The position numbers and the translations under genes were made by a program. The notes below the pieces were generated by a model. It saw nothing but the letters and a program-made list of their open reading frames with translations. It ran no database searches and was not told the origin of the DNA. Source: Lachnoclostridium sp. UBA903 (lineage in GTDB: Bacteria; Bacillota; Clostridia; Lachnospirales; Lachnospiraceae). Taken from it: 26,397 nucleotides of DNA. Location of the stretch: the NCBI GenBank assembly GCA_002294045.1, contig DBEP01000088.1, positions 99,767 to 126,163 on the forward strand, given 5' to 3'. Positions 1 through 7,979 of this stretch are shown here, piece after piece (position 1 is the first letter of the stretch; every line of letters begins with the position of its first letter).

Positions 1-125
1 CACCACTACGCTCCCAAAATCGTTCCTTGTCTCCCATAAATTGGAGCATCCAGTCCGGCACAAGCATTTTTCAAACACGCTCTAGAAATCACAGCCTCCC
101 TGACTGCTGCCCGGGTTGTCCATAG

Positions 126-758
126 TCATCTCACCGGTATACGAATTACGGTTTTCATCCTGGCAATATTGCATTTCCGTGGATCGGACAAATAGATTTC
201 ATGGTGGCGGCGATTATCGTTAATATCGTTTTTCAGATTTTGGCTAAGGATATATTGTTCCAATTTTAAGATAGTTTCCGGTTCCTCGTCAAATGGTCCT
301 ATATGCATACACTGAACACATAATCCCTCTTTCCATGTCTCAAACCTGGCTGCGCCGGTATCAAGCTGTTTTTTACGCATTACCTCGTCACAGGCCCATA
401 AAAAAATATCCCGGGTCACGAACTCGGGCTGCCGTATCATGGATATCCAGCAGAATTTATCTTTATCCGGATAACGGAACCTTTCCTTTTTGTCTTCCGT
501 CCACCATAAGCCTTCCAGGGGAGGAACCACATATTCAAAATACCCGGGCGGTTTGGCTTTCCCCTGCTTACTCATCTTTATGGTAAAAGAAAGGGCATAG
601 AGCAATTCCACCGCCTTGCTGTATTCCCCGTTTTCCTCATTGGGATTGCCTTTTCCGGTAACCATAATGAAATTCATGGAAGGTACGTCAATTGTCATAG
701 GGTCTGTTTTGGGCAGATACATATCTTTATATTGTTTTTTGTAATCCATCTTTTCCAT
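126..758 (-). CDS. GyrI-like small-molecule-binding domain protein
   Basis: This 210-residue cytoplasmic protein resembles the GyrI-like (SOUL/BmrR effector) small-molecule-binding family. The N-terminal stretch KTDPMTIDVPSMNFIMV followed by TGKGNPNE is typical of the stand-alone members. The aromatic PPLEGLWW segment in the middle and the IYLSDPRK segment near the end also fit. It has no DNA-binding domain, signal peptide or membrane segment. An AGGAGG site lies about 8 nt before the ATG, overlapping the end of the upstream MerR-type gene, so the two are almost certainly co-transcribed (14-nt gap). The pairing with a MerR regulator that itself carries a GyrI-like domain suggests both proteins bind the same or related compounds. 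A role in drug sequestration or hydrolysis is inference; the ligand is unknown. Confidence 0.82.
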   Translation of the reverse strand: MEKMDYKKQYKDMYLPKTDPMTIDVPSMNFIMVTGKGNPNEENGEYSKAVELLYALSFTIKMSKQGKAKPPGYFEYVVPPLEGLWWTEDKKERFRYPDKDKFCWISMIRQPEFVTRDIFLWACDEVMRKKQLDTGAARFETWKEGLCVQCMHIGPFDEEPETILKLEQYILSQNLKNDINDNRRHHEIYLSDPRKCNIARMKTVIRIPVR

Positions 759-772
759 AAAATATTCCTCCT

Positions 773-1567
773 CTATTCCACCGGAATGACAATTTCCGTA
801 ATATATTTATCCGGGTTACCTTTAAATATCATTCCGGGCCCTTTATGATAAATTTCCCTGGATGGAAGCTTACAGGGCAGTTCCTTCTCCTTTGCATAAT
901 CCAGCAGGGCTTTATATGCCAGATTAATGGTTTCATAACTTCCCGTATGGATTGTGGTAATTGCGGAAATATGCGGCAACTGTTTTGCCGTTATGCCATT
1001 TGCGGATACCGGCCCCCTGGTCGGTACACAAAGCTCAATATCCGCTGTCTCCTTATATTCCGCATCATGGTAACAATTAAAGGGGGCACCGGCCGCCTTG
1101 TCTTTTACCGCTTTATAAAGAGTTCCCACGTATTTTCCTACGTCAGCGTACTTTCCCTTAAAACGGATACTCGCTACTGTTACAGGTTCTAATTCTTTTC
1201 TTACAATATCATAATTCATAACGTTTACCTCCTTATTATTCTCAGGAAGGAGATAATGATTAATCTGTTCAATCAGTGCTTTTTCCTGTTTTATCCTCCT
1301 TTCTATAAACGCTTTCTTCTCAGCCAGGTAATAGGATAAATCTTCCTTATTTTCATACCGGCTCAGGACATCTTTTATTTCAGATATGGAAAAGTCCAGG
1401 TTTCTTAAAAATAAAATAAGCCTGGCCTTATCAAAATCCCTGTCGTCATAAAGGCGGTAATCATTTTCTCCCCGGTTGGAAGGTACTAAAAGACCCTGTT
1501 CATCATAATAGCGCAAGGCTTTCACCGTTAAGTTTGTAATCTTGGAAAATTCACCGATTTTGTACAT
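773..1567 (-). CDS. MerR-family regulator with GyrI-like effector domain (BltR/BmrR type)
   Basis: The first 70 residues of this 264-residue protein form a MerR-type winged helix (MYKIGEFSKITNLTVKALRYYDEQGLL). A predicted coiled-coil linker of about 40 residues rich in E, K and L follows, then a GyrI-like effector-binding domain from about residue 115 to the end. This is the architecture of multidrug-sensing regulators such as BmrR and BltR. The start is set at MYKIG because AAGGAG lies 6 nt upstream; a start two codons earlier (MAMYKIG) would leave no spacing. It is the first gene of a two-gene unit and sits directly behind a MerR-class promoter, so autoregulation is likely. The inducer is not identifiable from sequence. 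Confidence 0.9.
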   Translation of the reverse strand: MYKIGEFSKITNLTVKALRYYDEQGLLVPSNRGENDYRLYDDRDFDKARLILFLRNLDFSISEIKDVLSRYENKEDLSYYLAEKKAFIERRIKQEKALIEQINHYLLPENNKEVNVMNYDIVRKELEPVTVASIRFKGKYADVGKYVGTLYKAVKDKAAGAPFNCYHDAEYKETADIELCVPTRGPVSANGITAKQLPHISAITTIHTGSYETINLAYKALLDYAKEKELPCKLPSREIYHKGPGMIFKGNPDKYITEIVIPVE

Positions 1568-1587
1568 AGCCATCTCCTTGTAAATCC

Positions 1588-1619
1588 AGTATAAACCCTC
1601 CCCTGCGGCGGAAGGTCAA
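1588..1619 (-). promoter_or_regulatory. MerR-type promoter/operator with 20-bp spacer
   Basis: On the minus strand TTGACC (1614-1619) and TATACT (1588-1593) are separated by 20 bp. Between them lies an imperfect dyad, ACCTTCCGC against GGGGAGGGT, matching at 7 of 9 positions. An over-long spacer with a dyad between the hexamers is the hallmark of MerR-family promoters, which the activator twists into register. The predicted transcription start is near 1581, only about 14 nt before the MerR start codon, so the leader is very short. Confidence 0.85.
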
Positions 1620-1767
1620 GCCGGAATTTATTATTTGTACACGCAAAGGAAACATAAAAGAAAGCATAAAACTTTTTCCTGGCATCCTAACCTTCAAACT
1701 AAAAAAAGCACAACCCACGAAAACTCCAGTCTTCCATGAATTGCGCCATATAAATATCCGAACACAG

Positions 1768-2325
1768 TTACACTCTCTTTAAGTAATCCCCTGTCCTGGT
1801 GTCAATACTGATTTTGTCTCCCTGCTCAACAAATAAGGGAACATAAACCGTTGCACCTGTTTCAACCTTGGCAGGCTTTGTTGCGCCCTGAGCCGTATCG
1901 CCTTTAAAGCCCGGTTCCGTATCCGTAATTACTAATTCCACAAATAACGGCGGTTCAATAGCAAATACCTGACTATTATGGGAAAGCATCTTAACCATTT
2001 CATTCTCTTTTACAAATTTTAAGGAATCACCAATTGCATCTTCATTTAATGCAAATTGGTCATAGGTATTAACATCCATAAAGTGATATAAGTCGCCGTC
2101 TTTATATAAATATTGCATATCGGAACGTTCTATATGAGCCTGAGGACATTTTTCGGTAGGTCTGAAAGTCCTTTCAATGACACCGCCGTTCTTGATATTT
2201 CTTAATTTTGTTCTTACGAAAGCCGCACCTTTACCAGGTTTTACATGCTGGAATTCAATAACCTGATATATATTATTTTCCAATTCGATTGTTAAGCCAT
2301 TTCTAAAATCGCCTGCTGATATCAT
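1768..2325 (-). CDS. efp: Elongation factor P
   Basis: EF-P (185 residues) promotes peptide-bond formation when ribosomes stall at consecutive prolines. The three OB-like beta-barrel domains match the family in length and order. The domain I loop KPGKGAA presents Lys32, equivalent to the lysine or arginine modified in other bacteria. The C-terminal domain contains the family segment VELVITDTEPGFKGDTAQGATKPA. I start at MISAGDFRNG because AAGGAGG sits 9 nt upstream; an 18-codon extension is open but has no homology to the family. Two short hairpins separate it from aroQ. It lies in the same direction as yqeG-aroK-aroQ and may be read from that promoter or from its own. Confidence 0.97.
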   Translation of the reverse strand: MISAGDFRNGLTIELENNIYQVIEFQHVKPGKGAAFVRTKLRNIKNGGVIERTFRPTEKCPQAHIERSDMQYLYKDGDLYHFMDVNTYDQFALNEDAIGDSLKFVKENEMVKMLSHNSQVFAIEPPLFVELVITDTEPGFKGDTAQGATKPAKVETGATVYVPLFVEQGDKISIDTRTGDYLKRV

Positions 2326-2422
2326 ATATGATATTTTCCTCCTTAAATTAACTACTCTATAGTTTATAATATCCGACAAGTTTTTTCAACTATTTTTTAT
2401 TAAAGTGATAAAATATATGTTA

Positions 2423-2478
2423 CAGTTCAGCCTTACGGCTAAACTGCAAAATTTACCGGGAAGTATCTTTATACCCGG
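2423..2478 (-). other. Two hairpins between aroQ and efp
   Basis: The first inverted repeat pairs CAGTTCAGCC (2423-2432) with GGCTAAACTG (2437-2446), with one mismatch and a TTAC loop. A second, weaker one pairs CCGGG (2456-2460) with CCCGG (2474-2478). No uridine tract follows either stem in the minus direction, so they are better read as a weak attenuator or processing site than as a full terminator. They could set different levels for efp and the aro genes. Confidence 0.4.
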
Positions 2479-2490
2479 ACCTTATTCCGT

Positions 2491-2940
2491 TTAAACCCAC
2501 TCATTTGCTTGCAGCATGCGAATCATTGCATCCACTGCCAGAACATAACCGTCAAGTCCCAGGCCGACTATCTGGCCGGTACATACGGGAGCGGTCACCG
2601 ACACATTCCTGAATTCCTCCCTCTTATGAACGTTGGAAATATGTACCTCTATTTTAGGCATATCCATGGCTGCCAGTGCGTCCCTTACCGCATAGCTGTA
2701 GTGGGTAAATGCCCCCGGATTTATTATAATACCCTCGGTCCCGTCAAAATATGCTTCCTGGATCCGGTTAATTATTTCACCTTCCCCATTACTTTGAAAT
2801 GTGTCAATGGTAATATTCTCTTTTTCGGCCTTCTCCTTAAGCAGGGACAGCAGGTATTTAAAATCCTGGTTTCCATAAACGGATTTTTCCCGGATACCTA
2901 AAAAGTTAAGATTAGGTCCGTTAATTACTAATAATTTCAT
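2491..2940 (-). CDS. aroQ: Type II 3-dehydroquinate dehydratase
   Basis: This 149-residue enzyme dehydrates 3-dehydroquinate to 3-dehydroshikimate, the third step of the shikimate pathway, and belongs to the small dodecameric type II family. Family motifs are complete: NGPNLNFLG at 7-15, catalytic Tyr22 in SVYG, NPGAFTHYS at 74-82, and the catalytic His100 in IEVHISN, with the following HKREEFR segment. Length matches the family. Its ATG overlaps the aroK stop codon in an ATGA arrangement (2937-2940), showing translational coupling with the shikimate kinase gene. It is transcribed as part of the yqeG-aroK-aroQ group. Confidence 0.97.
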   Translation of the reverse strand: MKLLVINGPNLNFLGIREKSVYGNQDFKYLLSLLKEKAEKENITIDTFQSNGEGEIINRIQEAYFDGTEGIIINPGAFTHYSYAVRDALAAMDMPKIEVHISNVHKREEFRNVSVTAPVCTGQIVGLGLDGYVLAVDAMIRMLQANEWV

Positions 2941-3452
2941 GGGTTAACTCCTGTTCTTCTTATAATTTCGTCTATTATATCATCAAACTTCCTGCCGTCC
3001 GTCGTAACGGTAATATGTGCGGCAGCTTCATATATGGGTGTCCGGAACTTCAGCAGAGCATCCGTCTTTTCTTCTGCCTGCTCACCGGACAGCAAGGGTC
3101 TTGTGGTATCACCGGCTAAACGTTTCCTGATTGTTTCCCTGGAGGCCTTAAGATAAACGACTTGTCCCAGCTGCCGCAGCAGCCCTGCATTCTCCTCCTT
3201 CACCGGAAGTCCTCCGCCTACGGACAGAACCGTATCTGTCAGCCTTCCGATTAATCCTTTAATTGTATTGGTTTCCAGCTTTCGGAAAAATTCCTCTCCC
3301 TCTTCGGCGAATATGCTGCTGATAGATTTTTTACACCCTTCCTCAATTATCCGGTCGGTATCGGAAAATCGAAAAGCAAGTCTTTCTGCCAGCCGCATTC
3401 CCACACTGGTTTTACCGCATCCCATAAAGCCGATTAATATTATATTATCCAT
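2937..3452 (-). CDS. aroK: Shikimate kinase
   Basis: Shikimate kinase (171 residues) phosphorylates shikimate at the 3-hydroxyl using ATP. The Walker A motif GFMGCGKTS is at residues 8-16. The DTD shikimate-binding residues are at 31-33, the conserved Arg57 lies in FFRKLE, and the glycine-rich SVGGG sits near residue 80. The lid segment contains RLAGDTTRPLL with its conserved arginine. Start choice is supported by AAAGAGGAA just upstream of the ATG. The gene couples to aroQ by a 4-nt overlap and follows yqeG after about 70 nt. Confidence 0.97.
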   Translation of the reverse strand: MDNIILIGFMGCGKTSVGMRLAERLAFRFSDTDRIIEEGCKKSISSIFAEEGEEFFRKLETNTIKGLIGRLTDTVLSVGGGLPVKEENAGLLRQLGQVVYLKASRETIRKRLAGDTTRPLLSGEQAEEKTDALLKFRTPIYEAAAHITVTTDGRKFDDIIDEIIRRTGVNP

Positions 3453-3521
3453 GAGTTCCTCTTTCCGAATTTCGTAATTTAACGTTTGCAGTCCGGCACA
3501 ACCGGCAGTCAGTATTATAAA

Positions 3522-4028
3522 TCACCGCTTGTCGTTATATTTTCTTCTGTAAAAATAAAGAACGATTCTTTCCATGTAACGTTTTGCTATTATCTGTATT
3601 TCTTTTTCAGGCCCAATAGGTTTTACAAAAAAGTTTTTAATACTTGCACGATTCGCACCGTATATATCCGTAAATAACTGGTCGCCGATAAAAACAGCAG
3701 CAGACACTGTTATTTTCATTGTGGCTATGGCTTTGTAATAACCTTTTGTAGATGGTTTATTGGCTTTGTAAATATAATTAACCTGGATATCCCTGTTAAA
3801 CCGCTTGACCCTTTCTTCGCTGTTGTTGGATATCAGGCAGATTTGGAAACCGGTTTGTTTTAAATTTGTCATAAGTTCAATTGTTCTTGCATCCGCATCC
3901 GCTCCGTGTTCAACCAAGGTATTGTCAACATCAAAAAGCAACCCCCGGTATCCTTGTCCGTAGAGTGCTTTATAATCAATGACATAGGCGGAATCCGCAC
4001 ATTCGTCTGGATAAAGTTTTTGGAACAT
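3522..4028 (-). CDS. yqeG: YqeG-family HAD phosphatase
   Basis: This 168-residue cytoplasmic protein is a HAD-superfamily subfamily IIIA phosphatase of the YqeG type. Motif I is DVDNTLV at residues 33-39, with the nucleophile and acid/base aspartates at 33 and 35. Motif II is in ISNNSEER, a conserved Lys lies in KANKPSTKG, and motif III is IGDQLFTDIYGANR. GGAGG lies 6 nt ahead of the ATG. The physiological substrate of the family is not settled; related proteins act on phosphatidylglycerol phosphate in some lineages, which is only a possibility here. It is the first gene of the aroK-aroQ group. Confidence 0.92.
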   Translation of the reverse strand: MFQKLYPDECADSAYVIDYKALYGQGYRGLLFDVDNTLVEHGADADARTIELMTNLKQTGFQICLISNNSEERVKRFNRDIQVNYIYKANKPSTKGYYKAIATMKITVSAAVFIGDQLFTDIYGANRASIKNFFVKPIGPEKEIQIIAKRYMERIVLYFYRRKYNDKR

Positions 4029-4079
4029 TCCATACCTCCGGATTATGGTATCACCATCTCTGAATCATTTCTGTATCAT

Positions 4080-4109
4080 ATTATAGCAAAACCTCCATGA
4101 ATTTGGCAA
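4080..4109 (-). promoter_or_regulatory. Extended -10 promoter of yqeG-aroK-aroQ
   Basis: On the minus strand TTGCCA (4104-4109) is followed after 18 bp by TATAAT (4080-4085). A TGC immediately precedes the -10, giving the extended -10 form. The hexamers match the vegetative sigma-A consensus at 5 of 6 and 6 of 6 positions. It is placed to drive yqeG, aroK, aroQ and possibly efp. Confidence 0.8.
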
Positions 4110-4231
4110 GGGGATGGAAAATAAATTAATCTCGTGTTACAATATGCGTAATTATAAAAAAAAATATACTAAAATTGCTCTGAAAACTTGGTGAACCCGG
4201 GTATTTCATGAGCAATACAGCAGGAGGTATT

Positions 4232-5122
4232 ATGTCTGTCCAAATATTAAAAAACAAAGAACTAACTCTTACAATCAACAGCCTTGGTGCGGAGCTTACC
4301 GGAATAACCGACCATACTGCAAACAGGGAGTATTTATGGAATGGAAATCCCGCCTTTTGGAAACGCCGTTCGCCGGTTCTCTTTCCCATTGTGGGAAGTC
4401 TTAAAAACCAAAGTTACCGTTACAATGGGAAAGTATATACGTTACCCCAGCATGGCTTTGCCAGAGATCTGGAGTTTAAACTGCTGCGTTATACAGATTC
4501 CGAAATCTGGTACCGTCTTGACCGGACCGAAGAAACCAGGAAAGTATATCCTTTCGAATTTGCTTTGGAAGCCGGTTACCGGCTGACAGACAGAAGGATT
4601 ACCGTTATGTGGAAAGTGATAAACCTGGGCACTGACGACATGTTTTTTTCTATCGGCGGCCATCCGGCTTTTTTGTGTGCTCTTAAGGAAGACCGGCAGC
4701 AAAGTGATTATTATATTGCATTTGACAAAAATGCGCCGGTTCATTATCTTTTGGTTAACGAAAAAGGACTGGCGGTTAAAAAACCTTTTGAAGAACAGGC
4801 TGTGCTCCATACGGATAACGGTTTTCTTAAAATTGACCCCCGCCTTTTTGACCGGGACGCCCTCATTATAGAAAATGACCAGTTTCACAGGGTTTCTCTG
4901 GCCGATTCCGAAAAAAAGCCCTATGTTACGGTTGAATTTGATGCTCCTTTATTCGGCCTGTGGTCACCGGCAGGAAAAAATGCTCCTTTCATCTGCATTG
5001 AACCCTGGTACGGACGCTGTGACAGCAGTGACTTTAACGGAAGCTTTGAAGAAAAAGAATGGGGAAATCATCTTAAAGCCGGCAAACAATTTGAAACGGC
5101 ATATACTATAGATATAGCATAG
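4232..5122 (+). CDS. Aldose 1-epimerase family protein (LacX-like)
   Basis: This 296-residue cytoplasmic protein has the galactose-mutarotase-like beta-sandwich. It is expected to interconvert alpha and beta anomers of a sugar or sugar phosphate. Candidate catalytic residues are His74 in LPQHGFAR, His144 in GGHPAF, and the glutamate of CIEPWYGR near residue 250, which fits the general base position. The start is MSVQILKN, because GGAGG lies 6 nt upstream; an ATG 24 nt earlier lacks a ribosome site. The shorter LacX/YeaD-like form is favoured over classic GalM. It leads a two-gene unit with the amidotransferase-like gene 15 nt downstream. The sugar substrate is unknown. Confidence 0.88.
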   Translation: MSVQILKNKELTLTINSLGAELTGITDHTANREYLWNGNPAFWKRRSPVLFPIVGSLKNQSYRYNGKVYTLPQHGFARDLEFKLLRYTDSEIWYRLDRTEETRKVYPFEFALEAGYRLTDRRITVMWKVINLGTDDMFFSIGGHPAFLCALKEDRQQSDYYIAFDKNAPVHYLLVNEKGLAVKKPFEEQAVLHTDNGFLKIDPRLFDRDALIIENDQFHRVSLADSEKKPYVTVEFDAPLFGLWSPAGKNAPFICIEPWYGRCDSSDFNGSFEEKEWGNHLKAGKQFETAYTIDIA

Positions 5123-5137
5123 AAAGGGTGTGATTCC

Positions 5138-5848
5138 GTGAAAAAACCAATTATAGGCCTGACTCCCCAGTACGATTATGAAAAAAACAGGGTATGGATT
5201 GGACCGAATTATCTGGAAGCCATCCGTACAGCCGGCGGCGTACCCATTTTACTGCCTTTACAGGCTGAAGAAGATGAACTGAAAGTGGCAGCCGACATAT
5301 GTGACGGATTTATGTATACCGGAGGGCCTGATATTGACCCTTTCCGCTTTGGCGAAGAGACTATCAGACAATGCGGAGTTGTTGTCCCGGAAAGAGATGC
5401 TATGGAGGAAGCTTTATTCCAAATAGCGATGGAATCCGGTAAACCCATTCTGGGAATCTGCCGGGGTATCCAGGTCCTGAACGTGTTTTTGGGCGGCACT
5501 TTATATCAGGATATTGCTGCCCAATATTCTTCCGATTTGCCCCTGGCCCACTCCCAGCAGTCCGGCAATTCCGTCCTGACCCATAGTGTAAGTATTAAGG
5601 AAGGAACCCTCCTGTCCCGTATTTTATCAAAGGATATTATTAAGGTAAACAGCTTTCACCACCAGTCAGTCAAGGATCTGGCCCCTTCCTTGGAGGCGGC
5701 CGGGTTTTCTGCGGATTCCCTGATTGAAGCCGTATATCTCCCGGGACATAAATTCTTTCTGGGAGTACAATGGCATCCCGAACATTTATTCCGTACCAAT
5801 GATGATGCCTTAAAAATATTCAAGGCATTTGCCAATGCTTGTATATAA
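5138..5848 (+). CDS. Gamma-glutamyl-gamma-aminobutyrate hydrolase family protein (peptidase C26)
   Basis: This 236-residue class I glutamine-amidotransferase-like hydrolase belongs to the PuuD/peptidase C26 group, which cleaves gamma-glutamyl amide bonds. The nucleophile is Cys108 in GICRG. The triad is completed by His213 and Glu215 in QWHPEH. TGGPDIDP at 61-68 and NSFHHQS at 171-177 are further family landmarks. It starts with GTG, preceded by AAAGGGTG, and follows the epimerase gene by 15 nt. No other putrescine catabolism genes are present here, so the substrate may be a different gamma-glutamyl compound. A hairpin terminator follows the stop. Confidence 0.92.
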   Translation: MKKPIIGLTPQYDYEKNRVWIGPNYLEAIRTAGGVPILLPLQAEEDELKVAADICDGFMYTGGPDIDPFRFGEETIRQCGVVVPERDAMEEALFQIAMESGKPILGICRGIQVLNVFLGGTLYQDIAAQYSSDLPLAHSQQSGNSVLTHSVSIKEGTLLSRILSKDIIKVNSFHHQSVKDLAPSLEAAGFSADSLIEAVYLPGHKFFLGVQWHPEHLFRTNDDALKIFKAFANACI

Positions 5849-5860
5849 TAGGCGGGACAA

Positions 5861-5898
5861 AGGCAGCCCTCAGCTGTATCCGGAGGCTGCCTATATTT
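5861..5898 (+). terminator. Rho-independent terminator after the C26 hydrolase gene
   Basis: AGGCAGCC (5861-5868) pairs perfectly with GGCTGCCT (5885-5892) around a 16-nt loop, followed by ATATTTT. It lies 12 nt after the stop codon and between converging genes. In the opposite direction the flank is only TTTGT, so it is stronger on the plus strand. Confidence 0.75.
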
Positions 5899-5911
5899 TA
5901 CGCCATGCCTT

Positions 5912-7975
5912 TTATCTTTTTCCTCTGCTATACTGCTTTACAGAGCTATTTCTTTCTCTTTTACCGGTATTACTATTACCTGAACTCCTTTTCTGGCCCT
6001 TTACACTGCCGGTTCTGTTTTGCCTTCCCTTTTGCTTGCGGTTTTTCGTTCCGCCTTTTTCTCCCTGTGTCGGGGCAGTTGATTTCGTCCTGCTGCCGGG
6101 GCTGTTTCCGGTGTGTTTTGTACTCTTTTGGTTGATATCCTTCCTCTTATCCGGTCCGCTGCCGGAAAAACTTCCGTTATTTTTCGGGCGGATCAGGCAT
6201 TTTTTATCATACCCGATTAAATCTGTACGGCGCGCCAGAGTCAGAGCCTCCGCTACCAGCTCGTAATTCTTCGGGTTGCGGTATTGGATTAAGGCCCTCT
6301 GCATTGCTTTCTCATGGGATGTCTTAGGTACATATACCGGCTGCATGGTTCTTGGGTCCAGACCTGTGTAATACATGCAGGTAGATATGGTGGAAGGAGT
6401 AGGATAAAAATCCTGTACCTGCTCCGGCATATATCCCAAATCCCTTAAATATTCCGCAAGAGCAACGGCTTCCTTAATGGTTGAGCCAGGATGGGAGGAC
6501 ATAAGATAAGGCACTACGAATTGGTTTTTGCCTAATTTTTCATTGGCCCTTTTATACCTTCTTATAAATTCTTCATAAACGGAGTTCTTTGGCTTTCCCA
6601 TCCTTTCAAGTACTTTGTCGCTGATATGCTCGGGTGCCACCTTTAGCTGTCCGCTGATATGATGCTCACAGAGCTCATTCATAAAGGTATCGTCCCTGTC
6701 ATGAACCAGATAGTCAAAGCGGATTCCGGAACGAATGAATACTTTCTTTACATTGGGCAGACTGCGTAATTTCCTCAAAAGAGACAGGTAATCACCGTGA
6801 TCAATCTTAAGATTTTTGCAGGGTACGGGAAACAGGCACTGCTTACTGACACAGGCTCCCTTGGTATTCTGCTTCTCACAGGCCGCATGCCTGAAATTTG
6901 CCGTGGGCCCTCCCACATCATTAATATATCCTTTAAAATCCTTATCCCATATCAGATTACCGGCCTCTGCCATTATGGACTCATGACTTCTGGTCTGTAC
7001 AATCCTTCCCTGGTGAAAAGTCAGGGCACAGAAGCTGCATCCTCCGAAGCATCCCCTGCTGCTGGTCAGACTGAACTTTAATTCTTCGATGGCAGGAATC
7101 CCTCCCAAAGGGATATAAGAAGGGTGATAGTCCCTCATAAAAGGCAGGGCATATACCCGGTCCATTTCCGACTGGTTCAGGGGTTTTGCAGGCGGATTCT
7201 GTATCACATATTCCCTGTCTTTATATTTTTCAATTAATCTTCTTCCGGAATAGGGGTCCGTATTGGTATACTGGATATAAAAGCTTTTGGCAAATAATTC
7301 CTTTCTGTTTGCAATATCCGGAAAACCGGGCAATGTAACGCCGTCATATACGGAAGTCAAATCTCTTGCCTTATAAACCGTACCGTCAATAAAGGTAATA
7401 TCCTTAACTTCTATACCGCTGTCTAAAGCTTCGGCAATCTCTACTATGGAACGTTCTCCCATGCCGTAAGAAATAATATCTGCCTGGGAATCCAGCAGAA
7501 TGGAGCGTTTTACCGTATTACTCCAGTAATCATAATGTCCCAGCCTTCTTAAGCTGGCTTCGATACCGCCGATTATAACCGGTATATTTTTATATACCTT
7601 CCGGATAAGATTACAGTATACAATGGTAGCCCTATCCGGTCTCTTTCCCATGACCCCGCCCGGCGAATAGGCGTCCTGGGCTCTTCTTTTTTTTGCAACC
7701 GTATAATGATTCACCATGGTATCCATATTGCCGCCGCTGACTAAGAATCCCAGCCTCGGAATACCAAGAATCCCGATACTTTCACTGTTCTTCCAGTCCG
7801 GCTGCGCTATAATACCCACCTTATAACCATGGCTTTCCAATACCCTGCTGATAACGGCAGGCCCAAAGGAATGATGGTCAACATAAGCATCCCCAATGAC
7901 AAAAACAAAATCACATTGGTCCCAACCTCTTTTTTCCATATCTTCTATGCAAATTGGTAAAAAATCTTTCTTCAT
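5912..7975 (-). CDS. YgiQ-family radical SAM protein
   Basis: This is a 687-residue cytoplasmic iron-sulfur enzyme of the YgiQ (UPF0313) family. The N-terminal part (FLPICIEDMEKRGWDQCDF, then GDAYVDHHSFG) is diagnostic. The radical SAM core holds Cys309, Cys313 and Cys316 in RGCFGGCSFC, a CX3CX2C spacing that differs slightly from the common CX3CX2C-with-aromatic form only in its flanks. The last roughly 90 residues are a low-complexity tail rich in K, R, G, S and N, predicted disordered. The family's substrate is unknown. The start lies 4 nt after the P-II gene stop with no clear ribosome site, so translational coupling is likely. Confidence 0.93.
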   Translation of the reverse strand: MKKDFLPICIEDMEKRGWDQCDFVFVIGDAYVDHHSFGPAVISRVLESHGYKVGIIAQPDWKNSESIGILGIPRLGFLVSGGNMDTMVNHYTVAKKRRAQDAYSPGGVMGKRPDRATIVYCNLIRKVYKNIPVIIGGIEASLRRLGHYDYWSNTVKRSILLDSQADIISYGMGERSIVEIAEALDSGIEVKDITFIDGTVYKARDLTSVYDGVTLPGFPDIANRKELFAKSFYIQYTNTDPYSGRRLIEKYKDREYVIQNPPAKPLNQSEMDRVYALPFMRDYHPSYIPLGGIPAIEELKFSLTSSRGCFGGCSFCALTFHQGRIVQTRSHESIMAEAGNLIWDKDFKGYINDVGGPTANFRHAACEKQNTKGACVSKQCLFPVPCKNLKIDHGDYLSLLRKLRSLPNVKKVFIRSGIRFDYLVHDRDDTFMNELCEHHISGQLKVAPEHISDKVLERMGKPKNSVYEEFIRRYKRANEKLGKNQFVVPYLMSSHPGSTIKEAVALAEYLRDLGYMPEQVQDFYPTPSTISTCMYYTGLDPRTMQPVYVPKTSHEKAMQRALIQYRNPKNYELVAEALTLARRTDLIGYDKKCLIRPKNNGSFSGSGPDKRKDINQKSTKHTGNSPGSRTKSTAPTQGEKGGTKNRKQKGRQNRTGSVKGQKRSSGNSNTGKRERNSSVKQYSRGKR

Positions 7976-7979
7976 AGTA

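Noticed and set aside
51..66. Thirteen-base exact repeat CAGTCCGGCACAA at 51 and 3489
   Set aside because: A repeat of this length is expected by chance a few times in a window of this size.
1..125. Open minus-strand frame at the left edge (MLVPDWMLQFMGDKERF...)
   Set aside because: It has no good ribosome site and runs out of the window, so it cannot be assessed; the alternative frame also stays open, a sign of no clear coding choice.
845..1192. Long plus-strand frames opposite the MerR gene and similar frames opposite other genes
   Set aside because: They are antisense shadows of well-supported genes, without ribosome sites or family matches.
1690..1750. Possible terminator after efp (a 7-A run on the plus strand at about 1700)
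   Set aside because: The nearby stem is only 6 bp including a G-U pair and lies 12 nt from the T-run, so it is too weak to call.
3117..3127. AAACGTTT-like sequence inside aroK
   Set aside because: It lies within coding sequence and has no relation to the sugar locus; chance occurrence is likely.
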